DNA of 64,000 bases, taken from assembly GCF_000278215.1 (NCBI RefSeq), contig NZ_JH725066.1, positions 62,001 through 126,000 of the forward strand. Direction: 5' to 3'. The position numbers and the translations under genes were made by a program. Within the stretch, counting starts at the first letter, position 1, and every line of letters begins with the position of its first letter. This DNA comes from Bartonella rattimassiliensis 15908 (GTDB lineage Bacteria > Pseudomonadota > Alphaproteobacteria > Rhizobiales > Rhizobiaceae). Shown piece by piece: positions 9,507-19,250 of this stretch. Below the pieces are notes generated by a model. It was given only the letters and a program-made list of their open reading frames with translations. It did not search any database and was not told where the DNA came from.

Positions 9507-10826
9507 CTAGCACGGTGGTGTTTTATTGTCACGCAAAATATCACCCGCCAGATAAAGAGAGCCACCAATAAGGACAATAGCCTTTTTATATTCCGCTTTA
9601 ATCTTATGCAAGGCATCTTGTAGGTGAGCTTGCGGGGTCGCAACGATTCCTGCTTTTTGAGCCGATTCAGCTAAATCTATTGGAGAGATACTGGCATTAT
9701 TGTCAATCAGCGGTATCGTATATATTTTATCGATAAGGTTAGCTAAAGGACGAAAATAACCGACAGCATCTTTTGTATTGAGCATGCCAGCAATCATAAT
9801 AATGGGACGATCTGTTTTTTTTCTCCATTGTGTAAGTTCTGCCGCAATAACTTTTCCAGCAGCAGGATTGTGACCACCATCGAGCCATAAATCAATATTG
9901 GGAGACAGTTGATCAACTAAATACCCTTGCGTAAGATGTTGCATTCGTGCGGGCCAATAAATATTTTTCAAAGCGTCATTTATTGTTTGTTCTGAAAGTT
10001 TAAATCCCGCTTGATAAACTGCTTCAAGAGATGCACCAGCATTGGCAATTTGGTGATCTCCGGTAAGATTAGGAAGTGAAAGATCCATGAGACCTTGATT
10101 GTTTTGAAAAACCATACGTCCATGTTCTTTATAGCTTTGATAATCTTGATCAAATAGAGAGTAAGATGCTTTATTTTTATCGGCAAGGGGTATTAAAGTA
10201 GCAAGAGTTTCTTGGTAATTTTGCTTTCCGATGACCACTGGAACGTTTGATTTGATAATCCCCCCTTTTTCAAAAGCGATTTGGGCAATTGTGCTTCCAA
10301 GAAAGAGTTCATGATCATAATCAATGGGCATAATAAGTGATACAGCTGGTTTTTTAATTACATTGGTGGCATCAAGACGTCCTCCCAATCCAACTTCTAA
10401 AATGATAACATCAGCTGGATATATATTAAACAGCATAAAAGCAGCAGCTGTAAAAATTTCAAAAATAGTAATTGGCTCTTGACGGTTTACTTTTATAATT
10501 TCACAGATTGTTTCTGCCAATTGGCTTTCTGTGACAAGTTTACCACTTCCTTTTTGACCTAACCGACAGCGTTCATTCCAGTTTACGAGATGAGGTGAGC
10601 TATAGACATGAACGCGATAGCCTGCACTTTCCAAAAGAGCACGGCAAATTGCTGAGGCAGATCCTTTTCCATTTGTTCCAGCGATGTGAATAACAGGTGC
10701 AAGTTTTAAATGTGGATTCCCAAGACGTTTTAGAAGGTGAACGATACGCTTTAAAGAAAGATCAAATTTTTTCGGATAGTTTTTCAGTAAACCATCTACT
10801 GCCTTTTGTACCTGGCTTTGTTGCAT
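9507..10826 (-). CDS. folC: bifunctional dihydrofolate synthase / folylpolyglutamate synthase
   Basis: FolC adds glutamate to dihydropteroate and to folates in the cytosol. The P-loop GTNGKGSAS is near residue 49, followed by the downstream Mur-ligase-like SSPHLVNWNER and a C-terminal glutamate-ligase domain with DGGHNPAA. The start used is the ATG at 10824-10826, four bases after the accD stop, which suggests translational coupling. A longer frame back to 10898 would overlap accD by 68 bases and does not match the family. The 439 residues are normal length. The accD-folC pair is conserved in rhizobia. Confidence 0.95.
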   Translation of the reverse strand: MQQSQVQKAVDGLLKNYPKKFDLSLKRIVHLLKRLGNPHLKLAPVIHIAGTNGKGSASAICRALLESAGYRVHVYSSPHLVNWNERCRLGQKGSGKLVTESQLAETICEIIKVNRQEPITIFEIFTAAAFMLFNIYPADVIILEVGLGGRLDATNVIKKPAVSLIMPIDYDHELFLGSTIAQIAFEKGGIIKSNVPVVIGKQNYQETLATLIPLADKNKASYSLFDQDYQSYKEHGRMVFQNNQGLMDLSLPNLTGDHQIANAGASLEAVYQAGFKLSEQTINDALKNIYWPARMQHLTQGYLVDQLSPNIDLWLDGGHNPAAGKVIAAELTQWRKKTDRPIIMIAGMLNTKDAVGYFRPLANLIDKIYTIPLIDNNASISPIDLAESAQKAGIVATPQAHLQDALHKIKAEYKKAIVLIGGSLYLAGDILRDNKTPPC

Positions 10827-10830
10827 GAAT

Positions 10831-11751
10831 TTAAGCTGCTTTTGTTGTAGAAAGCGATTTTTGAGAATCTGTAGGGGATGGATCGGAAGGATTAACAACA
10901 GCAGGGCGTTTCATCATTAAGCGTAAAAGACGTGCAACAGTTGTTTTCATTTCTAAACGTGATACAACCATATCAATCATACCATGTTCAAGAAGGTATT
11001 CACTACTTTGAAAACCTTCGGGTAAAGTTTCGCGTATCGTTTGTTGAATCACACGTGGACCAGCAAAACCAATCATAGCGCCAGGTTCAGCAATGTGAAT
11101 ATCGCCAAGCATAGCGTAAGAAGCAGTAACACCACCAGTGGTCGGATTCGTCAGCACAACAATATAGGGAAGTTTTGCTTCTTTCAACATTTCAATTGCT
11201 ACTGTTGTACGGGGCATTTGCATTAATGAGAGCGTTCCTTCCTGCATGCGTGCACCACCAGAAGCTGTAAAAAGAACCAAAGGGCATCTTTCGGCAATAG
11301 CAGTATCAAAAGCTTTGATAATAGCTTCTCCTGAGGCCATACCGAGTGATCCTCCCATAAAGGCGAAATCTTGAACGGTTGCAATAATTGGTAATCCCTC
11401 AATCGTGCCGCGTGCACTTAAAATATTATCTTCAACACCGAGCTTAGAACGGTATTCTTTTAATCGGTCAATGTAACGTTTTTCATCGCGAAATCTTAAA
11501 GGATCTGTTACAACTTTTGGATTTTCAAGAGGAGTATAAAGGCCATCATCAAAAAAATGCATGAGACGATTTTTAGCACTGATACGCATATGATAACCAG
11601 AATTGGGAGCAACAAATTGATTAGCTTCCAGATCTTTATGGAAGACCATTTCACCACTTGTAGGGTCTTTAATCCACAGATTTTCTGGAATTTCACGACG
11701 TCCCAATATAGAATTAATTTTAGGACGGACATAATTTGTAATCCAGTTCAT
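10831..11751 (-). CDS. accD: acetyl-CoA carboxylase carboxyltransferase subunit beta
   Basis: AccD pairs with AccA to transfer carboxyl groups from biotin to acetyl-CoA, the first step of fatty acid synthesis. The 306 residues carry the crotonase-like core with [12 protein letters not shown] and the downstream [14 protein letters not shown]. The N-terminal region that holds a four-cysteine zinc ribbon in E. coli has no cysteine here (residues 24-50). Alphaproteobacterial AccD usually keeps only one of them, at the position that is Asp in the segment IKDPTSGEM. The start ATG has AAGGAAGG eight bases upstream. folC follows after four bases. Confidence 0.96.
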   Translation of the reverse strand: MNWITNYVRPKINSILGRREIPENLWIKDPTSGEMVFHKDLEANQFVAPNSGYHMRISAKNRLMHFFDDGLYTPLENPKVVTDPLRFRDEKRYIDRLKEYRSKLGVEDNILSARGTIEGLPIIATVQDFAFMGGSLGMASGEAIIKAFDTAIAERCPLVLFTASGGARMQEGTLSLMQMPRTTVAIEMLKEAKLPYIVVLTNPTTGGVTASYAMLGDIHIAEPGAMIGFAGPRVIQQTIRETLPEGFQSSEYLLEHGMIDMVVSRLEMKTTVARLLRLMMKRPAVVNPSDPSPTDSQKSLSTTKAA

Positions 11752-12475
11752 CTTTATAGCCTTCCTTTAAGAATATTACACATTTCTTGCATAATTTGCA
11801 AAGAGTATAGAACTTAAGCGGTTACATTTGTTTTGCTGGCTAAACAAACAAGTCTATTTAATACTTTTATTAGTATACGTACAACTGTAACTCTATTGTT
11901 TTTTAATGTTTCTAATGTCTAACAATCATATATATAAATAGTATTCTCCATAACAAGTTTCTTAGCAGTTTTAGGAATTTAACTGTTTTTATTCTTTGGC
12001 TTTGGTGTTAAAATTCACTCCTTGCACCCATTAACAAATGTCTTATTTTCTTTTAATGAAAATGAACATTCAATTAATCACTAATATCAACAATTTTTAA
12101 ACAAATAAACCTTGTAATATAAAATTTTAAAAAGACTACCCCCATCCATTAAAGATAATGGATATGATAATGTTATGTTATTGAAACACCAATACCAGAA
12201 CAATATTTTTTTAAGCGCGGGCTTTTCACATAAAATAAAATGTCTAAAATAAAATATTATTTTTATTGCGTATTCACACGTTATTAGATTTAATAGTCTC
12301 AATATTTCCAACGTTGTCTTAATAACTGTGCTTATGAAACGTATAAATCCATTTTCCATGAATGGTATAAAATCCTTTATGCTTTCTATTTTTACTGAAA
12401 TAGAAGGTATAAACCAATCCCATTATGCTTTCTTTGACCGGCGGGTTTTGTTAGGTTTAAAATTAAGGAGCATTA
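11752..12475. other. spacer with a short integrase remnant (copy J)
   Basis: This AT-rich spacer lies between accD and the EI24-like gene. On the minus strand, about 12300-12440, a short stretch resembles the part of the dead integrase copies that encodes the Tyr-Thr-Ile-His-Gly region, including a GAATGGTATAAAATC unit shared with other copies. A 90-codon frame at 12087-12359 overlaps this remnant and lacks coding character. The rest holds nothing recognisable. Confidence 0.45.
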
Positions 12476-13192
12476 TTATTGTGTGATGCGTGCTATAGTT
12501 TTTGAGGAAAGCATTTTGTGTAAATGTGTCATAAAGGCGGCTGCAAAAAGTGGTGTGGTTAAATTAAGGATAGGAATCGAAACAAAAACCGCGATCAATA
12601 ACCCTGCGCCAAAAACTGTTGTGTAATGCTTACGTAAAAAAGCACGTGCATCTTGCTCTGTTCGAAAACGGTAAGCAGCAAATAAGAAATATTCATGGCC
12701 AAGCAAATAGCCATTAATAATATAAAAAGCAATCAAATTGATACCTGGTATAAAGAATAAAATAAAAGCAATTCCATTACCAAGAAGACTTAACATAACA
12801 AATTTAAAGGAAATAATAAGAGAACGCCCAAATGGTATAGCTTGTCCAATAGGTTTATTTGGATAATCCTCTTTTTCAATGATTTCAGCGGCAGAGTCAA
12901 TGAAAAAACCACCAATCATGGCTGTGATTGGTGCAATAAAAAAAGCCAACAAAAGAGCCAAACCAAGATTAAAGATGATAAGCATGCTAAATCCCAACCA
13001 GCCTGTCCAACTAGGGAGTCCAGGAAAAAACTGAGCAATCCAGGGCCAAAAGTAAGACACAAAAAGTTGGTGCACACATAACCATAAAATGGCGAGCACG
13101 AAAAAAGTAACTCCCAATACTTTTAGGATCATCATTCTGTATTGCGCAGTTAGAAGACGTTGTAAAGCACGATAGGCAGCAGTAAAAATCAT
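12476..13192 (-). CDS. EI24 / CysZ-like inner-membrane protein
   Basis: The 238-residue protein has long hydrophobic helices near residues 22-45, 62-95, 130-160 and 190-222, with the EI24 family's Gly-Tyr-x-Leu-Gly-x-Glu-Tyr motif (GYLLGHEYF) near 161-169. This family includes the CysZ sulfate permease, so a small-solute transport role in the inner membrane is possible but not shown. No strong ribosome binding site precedes the ATG. It stands alone between two long spacers. Confidence 0.8.
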   Translation of the reverse strand: MIFTAAYRALQRLLTAQYRMMILKVLGVTFFVLAILWLCVHQLFVSYFWPWIAQFFPGLPSWTGWLGFSMLIIFNLGLALLLAFFIAPITAMIGGFFIDSAAEIIEKEDYPNKPIGQAIPFGRSLIISFKFVMLSLLGNGIAFILFFIPGINLIAFYIINGYLLGHEYFLFAAYRFRTEQDARAFLRKHYTTVFGAGLLIAVFVSIPILNLTTPLFAAAFMTHLHKMLSSKTIARITQ

Positions 13193-13990
13193 AGCTTAAT
13201 AAATTAAGGAAAGAAGTAAAAAAAACAAGAAATATATTTAAAGAATGGATTATATGATTTTTTCTTTATTGAAGTATAAGATCTATTTTCAATAACATTA
13301 TAAAAAAACGACTAAAACTTCTTCATTTAAAATAAGGTTTGAATAAATAGAAATTTTGAGTTAAAAAAACTAAGAAGACTTTAAAAATCAGTTATTTTAA
13401 ACAAGCTTTTAAATATTTTTGTACACGGTTTAGGGTATTGCGTTTAGTTTATATGATATGTGTGAAAACTTAAGATAACAGAAGCTATCTGGGAGGAAAG
13501 CTTTTCCTCCATTTAGCCATTAGAGCTGACTAATTTCGTTTATCTATTTCCTTACTTATTTTGTACAATCTCTCATGTGCTGTAATTTTTTACCATGTTT
13601 TGGCATGCCTTTGACTCTCACTTCTATGCAAAACAATATTGAGGTTAATGGAATAAGGATAACGTATTAGTTCTGTAGATATTCTTGTTTTAGGCAACAG
13701 GGTTACTCGTATGATATAGCAATAAAGAAAGAAGTTTCAATAATTTACTGTTCATCTTCTATGGGAGAGCAGTTTTTTGAGTAAAAGAAAAGAGAGGGAG
13801 ATATCACTGATAATTAAAAATGATGAGATTTTTAATTTTAAGAAAGTGTAATAATTTTAAAAGTTATAAGTATAATAAAGTAAGCATTTATCGAAGCACT
13901 TTTCATGTCAGTGGTTTTTTCATGCAAATGATGTATTGTATCGAATAATTTTTAGATAATAACACTATTAATTTATGAAGGGAGTTTATC
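13193..13990. other. gene-free spacer
   Basis: About 0.8 kb upstream of the EI24-like gene with no coding-like frame, RNA gene or integrase homology that I could see. Confidence 0.5.
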
Positions 13991-13994
13991 ATTT

Positions 13995-14314
13995 TTAATT
14001 TGAATGAGAATCCCAAATATAGAAATGTTCTCTTAAATCTTTATCTCCAAAATCAAAATAGTTATTTATTTGCATAATATGGGCAGGATCAATGTATGAA
14101 TAAAAACTTTTAATAAAGGGATAAAAACTCTTCAAAAATCGTCGCAGTGTAAGGGCATCATTAATAAAATTCTGGTTTCTGTAGTTTGGATAGGTTGAAG
14201 GGAGGGCACATACATATTTATAATCTTTAATACTTATCACTGAGGAAGAGAATATAAAGTGTGGAGTGCATAAATTTACAGACAGTGGTCCAACGAGTTT
14301 TATTTATACTTTTT
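13995..14314 (-). pseudogene. fragment of an unrecognised protein gene
   Basis: The minus frame is open from about 14314 down to a TAA at 13995 and has normal amino-acid composition over about 105 residues, with segments such as YVCALPSTYPNYRNQ and NYFDFGDKDLREHFYIWD. A GTG at 14240 would give 81 residues, but the coding-like reading continues upstream of it, so this looks like the 3' end of a gene cut off at its 5' side. It abuts the 3' end of integrase remnant B. I do not recognise the family. Confidence 0.35.
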
Positions 14315-14379
14315 ACAAGCATCGTTGTGAGATATGCTTCGATATGGCGTTTAGATATTATAATCATAATATATTATTT

Positions 14380-15850
14380 TCACATAAAGTGAATGAGAGC
14401 ATTTCAATAAATGTTGTCATATTTTCGAGCCAAAGGTGGTCCATATATTCCCATCAATCTAATTTTTATGAATATGACGCAAAGGGTATATGTATTCTCT
14501 CATAAGGATAAGTAAGCGTAAAGCCAGATGTGTTATAGTTATCGTTTTATTCAGTGTTTGATAAAAGTTCAGTATATCTTTCCAATTCATTGCTGGCATA
14601 TTTTATATTCTATGACGTTAATTGCCTAAGAAAGCCTGTGCTTTTTTAATTGTTTCCTATAAAACAATATTCAATCCCAAGGCGGTGGCTACATGTTTGA
14701 AACAAAGATTGAGATGGTTTAGTATTTTATGGGCTGTATCAGTTTTTATATGCCAAATAAGAGCAAGAGTATTGCATATTTCTGTTTGCGTAATCTCTAA
14801 AACGGGGATGCAGACTAATTTAGGCAAAATATTGATTTATATAGATAGTCTAGCGTTGTTCATATTGAATGAGAGTCTCGAATAATGTAAGATTCTCTTA
14901 TTTTAAACCTGCTTACCTTGAATCAATCAAAACTACTCACTTGCACACCACAAGCGGGATGTGTATGTAGATCAAATTTGTATATGAAAGGATTAAAAAT
15001 GGCTCTTATGAACCGTCTTAATGCAAGGAATGTCGGCAGCATTGGGGGATGGCAAATATAATAATTGTGCCAGCTTACTTCTTCACAAATGTAAAGATAG
15101 TAGTGCTCAATGGATTTACTGTTATACCATTCATGGGCGCAGGCGTGAAATGGGCTTGGATGCCTTAGGATGAATTTAAAGATGCAACAGTTAAAATTGT
15201 TTTCTATTTTTATTATCCTCTTTTAATTCGGTTGCATGATTTTCAAAAGTTTCTATAGGAATGTCTTTTCAAGAGTAGAGATGGCGTATATTGCGTCATG
15301 CTTTTATTTCTGACGTTTTTGCATGAGATATATGTCCGTCATGTAAAACAGAACGCCCTAAAGAAAATAGATTCGTGCTGCGCATTCGTGTAATTTTTTA
15401 AAGAGACATGTCTCAACCTTTCCACACCCATTTCACAACAGTGCTCGTGATGCAATGATGTTCGTAACGCAATGGTCCCCGTGATAGGTATACAGTAAAG
15501 CTCTCATGAATAAGGTAATACTTTATAAATAATATAAAATTTATAAAGCACCGCTATCTTTACGCTTAATAAAAAAGCGAGTCTATACCATCACACACTT
15601 TGTTAACTCTTGAGTATTGCAATATCTTTGGGGATTGCGATAGATTTTGGCATTTAAGAGCGTTCATAAGAGGCATTTTTACACTTTTTTGTCGTGTTCT
15701 ACTCTCCACACTATCCCCATTTTGACGTCACAAGAATGTGTTTTAATTGATTCAATATGAGAGGAATTGTAATGGGAAAATCTTATGATATTCGGGTGGG
15801 TCTCTTATTCAACATGTAAAACGATTAATTATCATTATAAATCAATATAT
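14380..15850 (-). pseudogene. decayed tyrosine integrase (copy B), interrupted by an inverted fragment
   Basis: Minus-strand pieces in order: upstream region and N-terminus near 15850-15640; KRKDSGA near 15560-15580; CEMG and LKKLHECAAR near 15380-15440; TFENHATELKED near 15210-15250; then, after an inserted inverted fragment, PVLEITQTEICNTLALIWH near 14740-14815; LNHLNLCFKH near 14690-14720; MNWKDILNFYQ near 14565-14600; HLALRLLIL near 14505-14535; and GNIWTTF near 14430-14450. Multiple frameshifts and stops make it dead. The 19-bp duplication is at 15505-15542. Confidence 0.75.
14850..15175 (+). pseudogene. 5' fragment of a second tyrosine integrase, plus strand, nested in copy B
   Basis: An ATG at 14999 starts MALMNRLNARNVGSIG and runs into a stop. 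After a shift, the frame from 15063 to 15173 reads LLLHKCKDSSAQWIYCYTIH followed by GRRREMGLDALG. This is the arm-binding (DUF4102) domain of P4-type integrases and the clearest integrase sequence in the window. The 140 bases before the ATG match the upstream region of the minus-strand copies. It breaks copy B between the parts near 15200 and 14835. Confidence 0.8.
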
Positions 15851-16168
15851 TTTCCTTGTTATGAAATAATCAAAACCATTTACTTTGCATATCACAAATA
15901 AAACCAATATGGGGATAAAAATAAATTTAAGAAAGAACGTGCTTTTATGACTTTTTCTCCAGTACAAGAGCTTTCGCAAAATTGAAGACTGATAAAGTGA
16001 ATGATGGTGCTGCTCTGCTTTTTTATAAGTTTAAGAGACAATCGTATAATAGATTCTACTCTTTATGAAGCCTACGATGAGATGAGATTTTTAATCTAGT
16101 TGTGATGGATAGACACCTATTGTTAGCCCTACTTTATGAGGTATTTTAATATCAAAGTATTTGAAGAG
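15851..16168. other. gene-free spacer
   Basis: Short AT-rich region between the upstream end of integrase remnant B and the end of coaBC. No feature seen. Confidence 0.5.
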
Positions 16169-17593
16169 TTATTCTTTGAAATGGAGCGTCTTTTTCTTAT
16201 GAGAAGTAGGTGTCTGGGAGATAAAAAATGATACGATCATGTTTGCTAATTTTTGCGCTAAATGTTGTTTACTCATATGTGGCCATTGTTCAACTTTTTC
16301 TCTACTCACGAGATAAATTTGATTTGTATCAGAGCCCATGACACTCGTGCCGTCAGAGTGAAGAGAAATATCATTAGCAAGAATGAAATCAACTCCTTTT
16401 TCGATCAGTTTTTTTTGCGCATTGGCAATAATATCACATGTTTCAGCAGCAAAACCAATGACCAATGAGGGACGGTTTGGAGCATGTCCAATTGTTGCTA
16501 AAATGTCAGGATTTTCAACCATATGAAGGGATGGTGGTGTTTTATGAGTATTTTTTTTAATTTTGTGTAAAGATTGTGTTTGACTGCGCCAGTCACAAAC
16601 AGCGGCAACAAAGATAGCACCATCAGCCGGCAATGCGGTTTGAACGGCTTGTAACATCTGTTGTGCTGTTTCAACATGAATGGTTTTTACTTTTTGTGGG
16701 TCTGCAAGATTAACAGGTCCACAAATAAGTGTTACTTTTGCACCCAAATGCGCAAGAACGGTTGCAATGGCATGACCTTGTTTACCAGAAGATCGATTAG
16801 CAAGATAACGCACTGGATCAATTGGTTCATGGGTAGGGCCAGATGTAACGATGAAATGGCGGCCATAAAGAGGTTTTTCATGGACATTAAAAAGGCTCTC
16901 TATGGCAGCGACAATGGTTAAAGGTTCGCTCATGCGTCCATATCCTGTCTCATCACGTTCAGCCATATTTCCGATTTCTGGTCCGATGATATGAACGCCA
17001 TCTGCGCGCAATTGCGCAACATTACGAATAGTTGCTGGATGCGCCCACATGGCTGGATTCATAGCGGGTGCAATTAAGAGGGGGCAGCGTGCTGCTAAAA
17101 GAACACAATCAGCCAGATCATCCCCTATGCCATTGGCTATTTTTGCAATTCTATTAGCTGTAGCGGGAGCTAAAATGATAAGGTCAGCATTACGTGCCAA
17201 ACGGATATGTCCGATATCATGTTCTTCTTCGCGTGAAAATAAATCAGTATATACGGTACCACCGCTTAAAGCTTCAGCAGCTAAAGTGGTAATAAATTTT
17301 TGTGCTGCTTTTGTCATTATGACTTTTAAGTTTGCTCCACGTTCTTGTAAACGACGAATGAGATCAAGCGCTTTATAAGATGCAATACTTCCACCAATAA
17401 TAAGAAGGAGAGATTTTGATTGCAATGATTGCACTTCAATAGCACTGGCATGAGAGGGTTGTATAGTGAGATTTGTGTGATTATTTAAGAGACGACGGGC
17501 TTCTTCTTCCATAGAAATACCATTTTGCGCGGCACGTATGCGCAAAGATTCTTTGGTCTCAGGAGACAGGTTACGAATAGTAATGCTAGCCAT
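16169..17593 (-). CDS. coaBC: CoaBC with an N-terminal ribbon-helix-helix domain
   Basis: CoaBC joins cysteine to 4'-phosphopantothenate and decarboxylates the product in coenzyme A synthesis. Residues 1-41 are a FitA-like ribbon-helix-helix domain (ASITIRNLSPETKESLRIRA, then MEEEARRLL), followed by a linker of about 18 residues. The CoaC flavoprotein domain spans about 60-230, with active-site His129 and PAMNPAMW at 176-183. The CoaB ligase domain spans about 243-455, with AAVCDWR at 330-336 and KIKK at 344-347. The ATG has GAAGG six bases upstream, and no Met occurs between residues 28 and 93, so the fusion looks genuine. The clamp segment (208-221) lacks the Cys of E. coli Dfp. ubiB lies upstream on the same strand. 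Confidence 0.94.
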   Translation of the reverse strand: MASITIRNLSPETKESLRIRAAQNGISMEEEARRLLNNHTNLTIQPSHASAIEVQSLQSKSLLLIIGGSIASYKALDLIRRLQERGANLKVIMTKAAQKFITTLAAEALSGGTVYTDLFSREEEHDIGHIRLARNADLIILAPATANRIAKIANGIGDDLADCVLLAARCPLLIAPAMNPAMWAHPATIRNVAQLRADGVHIIGPEIGNMAERDETGYGRMSEPLTIVAAIESLFNVHEKPLYGRHFIVTSGPTHEPIDPVRYLANRSSGKQGHAIATVLAHLGAKVTLICGPVNLADPQKVKTIHVETAQQMLQAVQTALPADGAIFVAAVCDWRSQTQSLHKIKKNTHKTPPSLHMVENPDILATIGHAPNRPSLVIGFAAETCDIIANAQKKLIEKGVDFILANDISLHSDGTSVMGSDTNQIYLVSREKVEQWPHMSKQHLAQKLANMIVSFFISQTPTSHKKKTLHFKE

Positions 17594-17661
17594 AAAATAC
17601 CTTCAAGAAATAAAATGATTGCAATGATTTCATTATTGATATTTTTAGCATATTAAGAAGA

Positions 17662-19248
17662 TTAGAAAAGATGAAAAAAGTAAAAAGTAAGACAAATGCA
17701 ACAAAGTGCAATGATGAAGAGGTTATAACGACTATAACGGTTTCTACGACTTTGTTCGATAGCAAGTTGTTTGAGGGTAGCAGGAGAAAGATTAAAACCT
17801 GTTTTTTTCATTTGGTTGAAATTTTCTTCTATATGTTGGAGATTTTGGACAAGTTGTGGTGTTTTGCGTGCCAGCGCAAGGATAGCTTGTGCTCCTTCAC
17901 TAAAGTCTTTTGCAAGGCCTATGGGACCTAAATTTTTATTAATCCATTCTCTGACAATGGGTTCAGAAGCTTTCCACATATTAAAATTGGGATCTAATAT
18001 GCGGGCAACGCCTTCCACGACAACCATAGTTTTTTGTAGCAATAAAAGTTCAGGCCGCGTTTGCATATCAAACAATTCAGTGACTTCAAATAACAATGTG
18101 AGCAACTTAGCCATGGAAATACTTTGTGCTGATTGTCCGTGAATTGGTTCACCAATAGCGCGATTGGCTTGCGCAAAGCTTTCAATATTGTGGTATGGAG
18201 GGACATAGCCTGCTTCAAAATGCGCGCGTGCTACTCTGTGGTAATCCCGGGTAATAAAGCCGTAAAGGATTTCAGCAAGGAAATGCTTTTCTTTTTTTCC
18301 AAGTCGTCCTGTAATGCCTAGATCAACAGCTACAATACATCCTTGTGAGTCTACAAATAAATTACCAGGATGCATATCGGCATGAAAAAAACCATCACGT
18401 AATGTGTGGCGTAGAAAAGATTGAATAAGTGTAATGGCAAGTGCCTGTAAATCAAATCCTGCTTCTTTGAGTTTGGAAACTTCAGATATCCTTATACCAT
18501 CAATCCATTCCATTGTGAGAACATTACGTCCTGTCCGTTCCCAATTAATACTTGGAACCCGAAAGCCTGTATCATGTTGAATATTTTCAGCCATTTCAGA
18601 TATAGCTGCTGCTTCTAAGCGTAAATCCATTTCAAGGCGTGTAGTTTGTGCTAAAGTATCCACTACACGAACAGGACGTAGTCTTCGAGAGGCAGGGATA
18701 TAACGCTCTTGTAAATGAGCAATGAGATAGAATCCTCTAAGATCTTTAGAAAAACGTGCTCTAATATTAGGACGAATGACTTTTACAGCGCATTTTTTCT
18801 TATGACCGGTTTCATTAATATATTCAGCAGGATGAACCTGAGCAATAGAAGCAGCGGCAATGGGGGGATAAAAATTTACGAATAAATCATCAATAGAGCG
18901 ACCAAGAGAACTTTCAATTTGAGCAATAGCAGCGGTACAAGAAAATGTTTGGACATGATCTTGTAGTTGTGACAAGTCATCTGCAACATTACGTCCAACA
19001 ATATCAGGTCTTGTAGCAAGAAATTGACCAAGTTTTATGTAAGAGGGTCCAAGCTTATTGATGGCATACGAAATATTTTCAGATCGCTGTTTCTTTTTCG
19101 TTTTGCGTCGTGCTAATACACGCGCTATACGATGGCACAATGCTGGAAATCCTTGAAGATCATCGTGAGGAAGAGCACTTAAAACACCTTCACGTGTTAA
19201 AATCCACCCGGCCCGCATCAATTGAAAGTAAGGAGAAATTTGCACCAT
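17662..19248 (-). CDS. ubiB: UbiB, ABC1/ADCK-family protein for ubiquinone synthesis
   Basis: UbiB is an atypical kinase-like ATPase needed for ubiquinone synthesis at the inner membrane. It carries the family's KxGQ motif (YIKLGQFLATRPD), an AAASIAQVHPA loop, GFFHADMHPGNLF and VDLGITG, and it ends with a hydrophobic C-terminal segment of about 20 residues that can anchor it in the membrane. The start used is the ATG at 19246-19248, two bases after the ubiE stop. A TTG five codons earlier (19263) would overlap ubiE. The 528 residues are normal length. It forms a run with ubiE and coaBC as in other rhizobia. Confidence 0.94.
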   Translation of the reverse strand: MVQISPYFQLMRAGWILTREGVLSALPHDDLQGFPALCHRIARVLARRKTKKKQRSENISYAINKLGPSYIKLGQFLATRPDIVGRNVADDLSQLQDHVQTFSCTAAIAQIESSLGRSIDDLFVNFYPPIAAASIAQVHPAEYINETGHKKKCAVKVIRPNIRARFSKDLRGFYLIAHLQERYIPASRRLRPVRVVDTLAQTTRLEMDLRLEAAAISEMAENIQHDTGFRVPSINWERTGRNVLTMEWIDGIRISEVSKLKEAGFDLQALAITLIQSFLRHTLRDGFFHADMHPGNLFVDSQGCIVAVDLGITGRLGKKEKHFLAEILYGFITRDYHRVARAHFEAGYVPPYHNIESFAQANRAIGEPIHGQSAQSISMAKLLTLLFEVTELFDMQTRPELLLLQKTMVVVEGVARILDPNFNMWKASEPIVREWINKNLGPIGLAKDFSEGAQAILALARKTPQLVQNLQHIEENFNQMKKTGFNLSPATLKQLAIEQSRRNRYSRYNLFIIALCCICLTFYFFHLF

Positions 19249-19250
19249 TT

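Noticed and set aside
14850-15850. Brt-type regulatory RNA locus of Bartonella
   Set aside because: Those RNAs are followed by a helix-turn-helix regulator gene; none is present, and the repeats here read as integrase remains.
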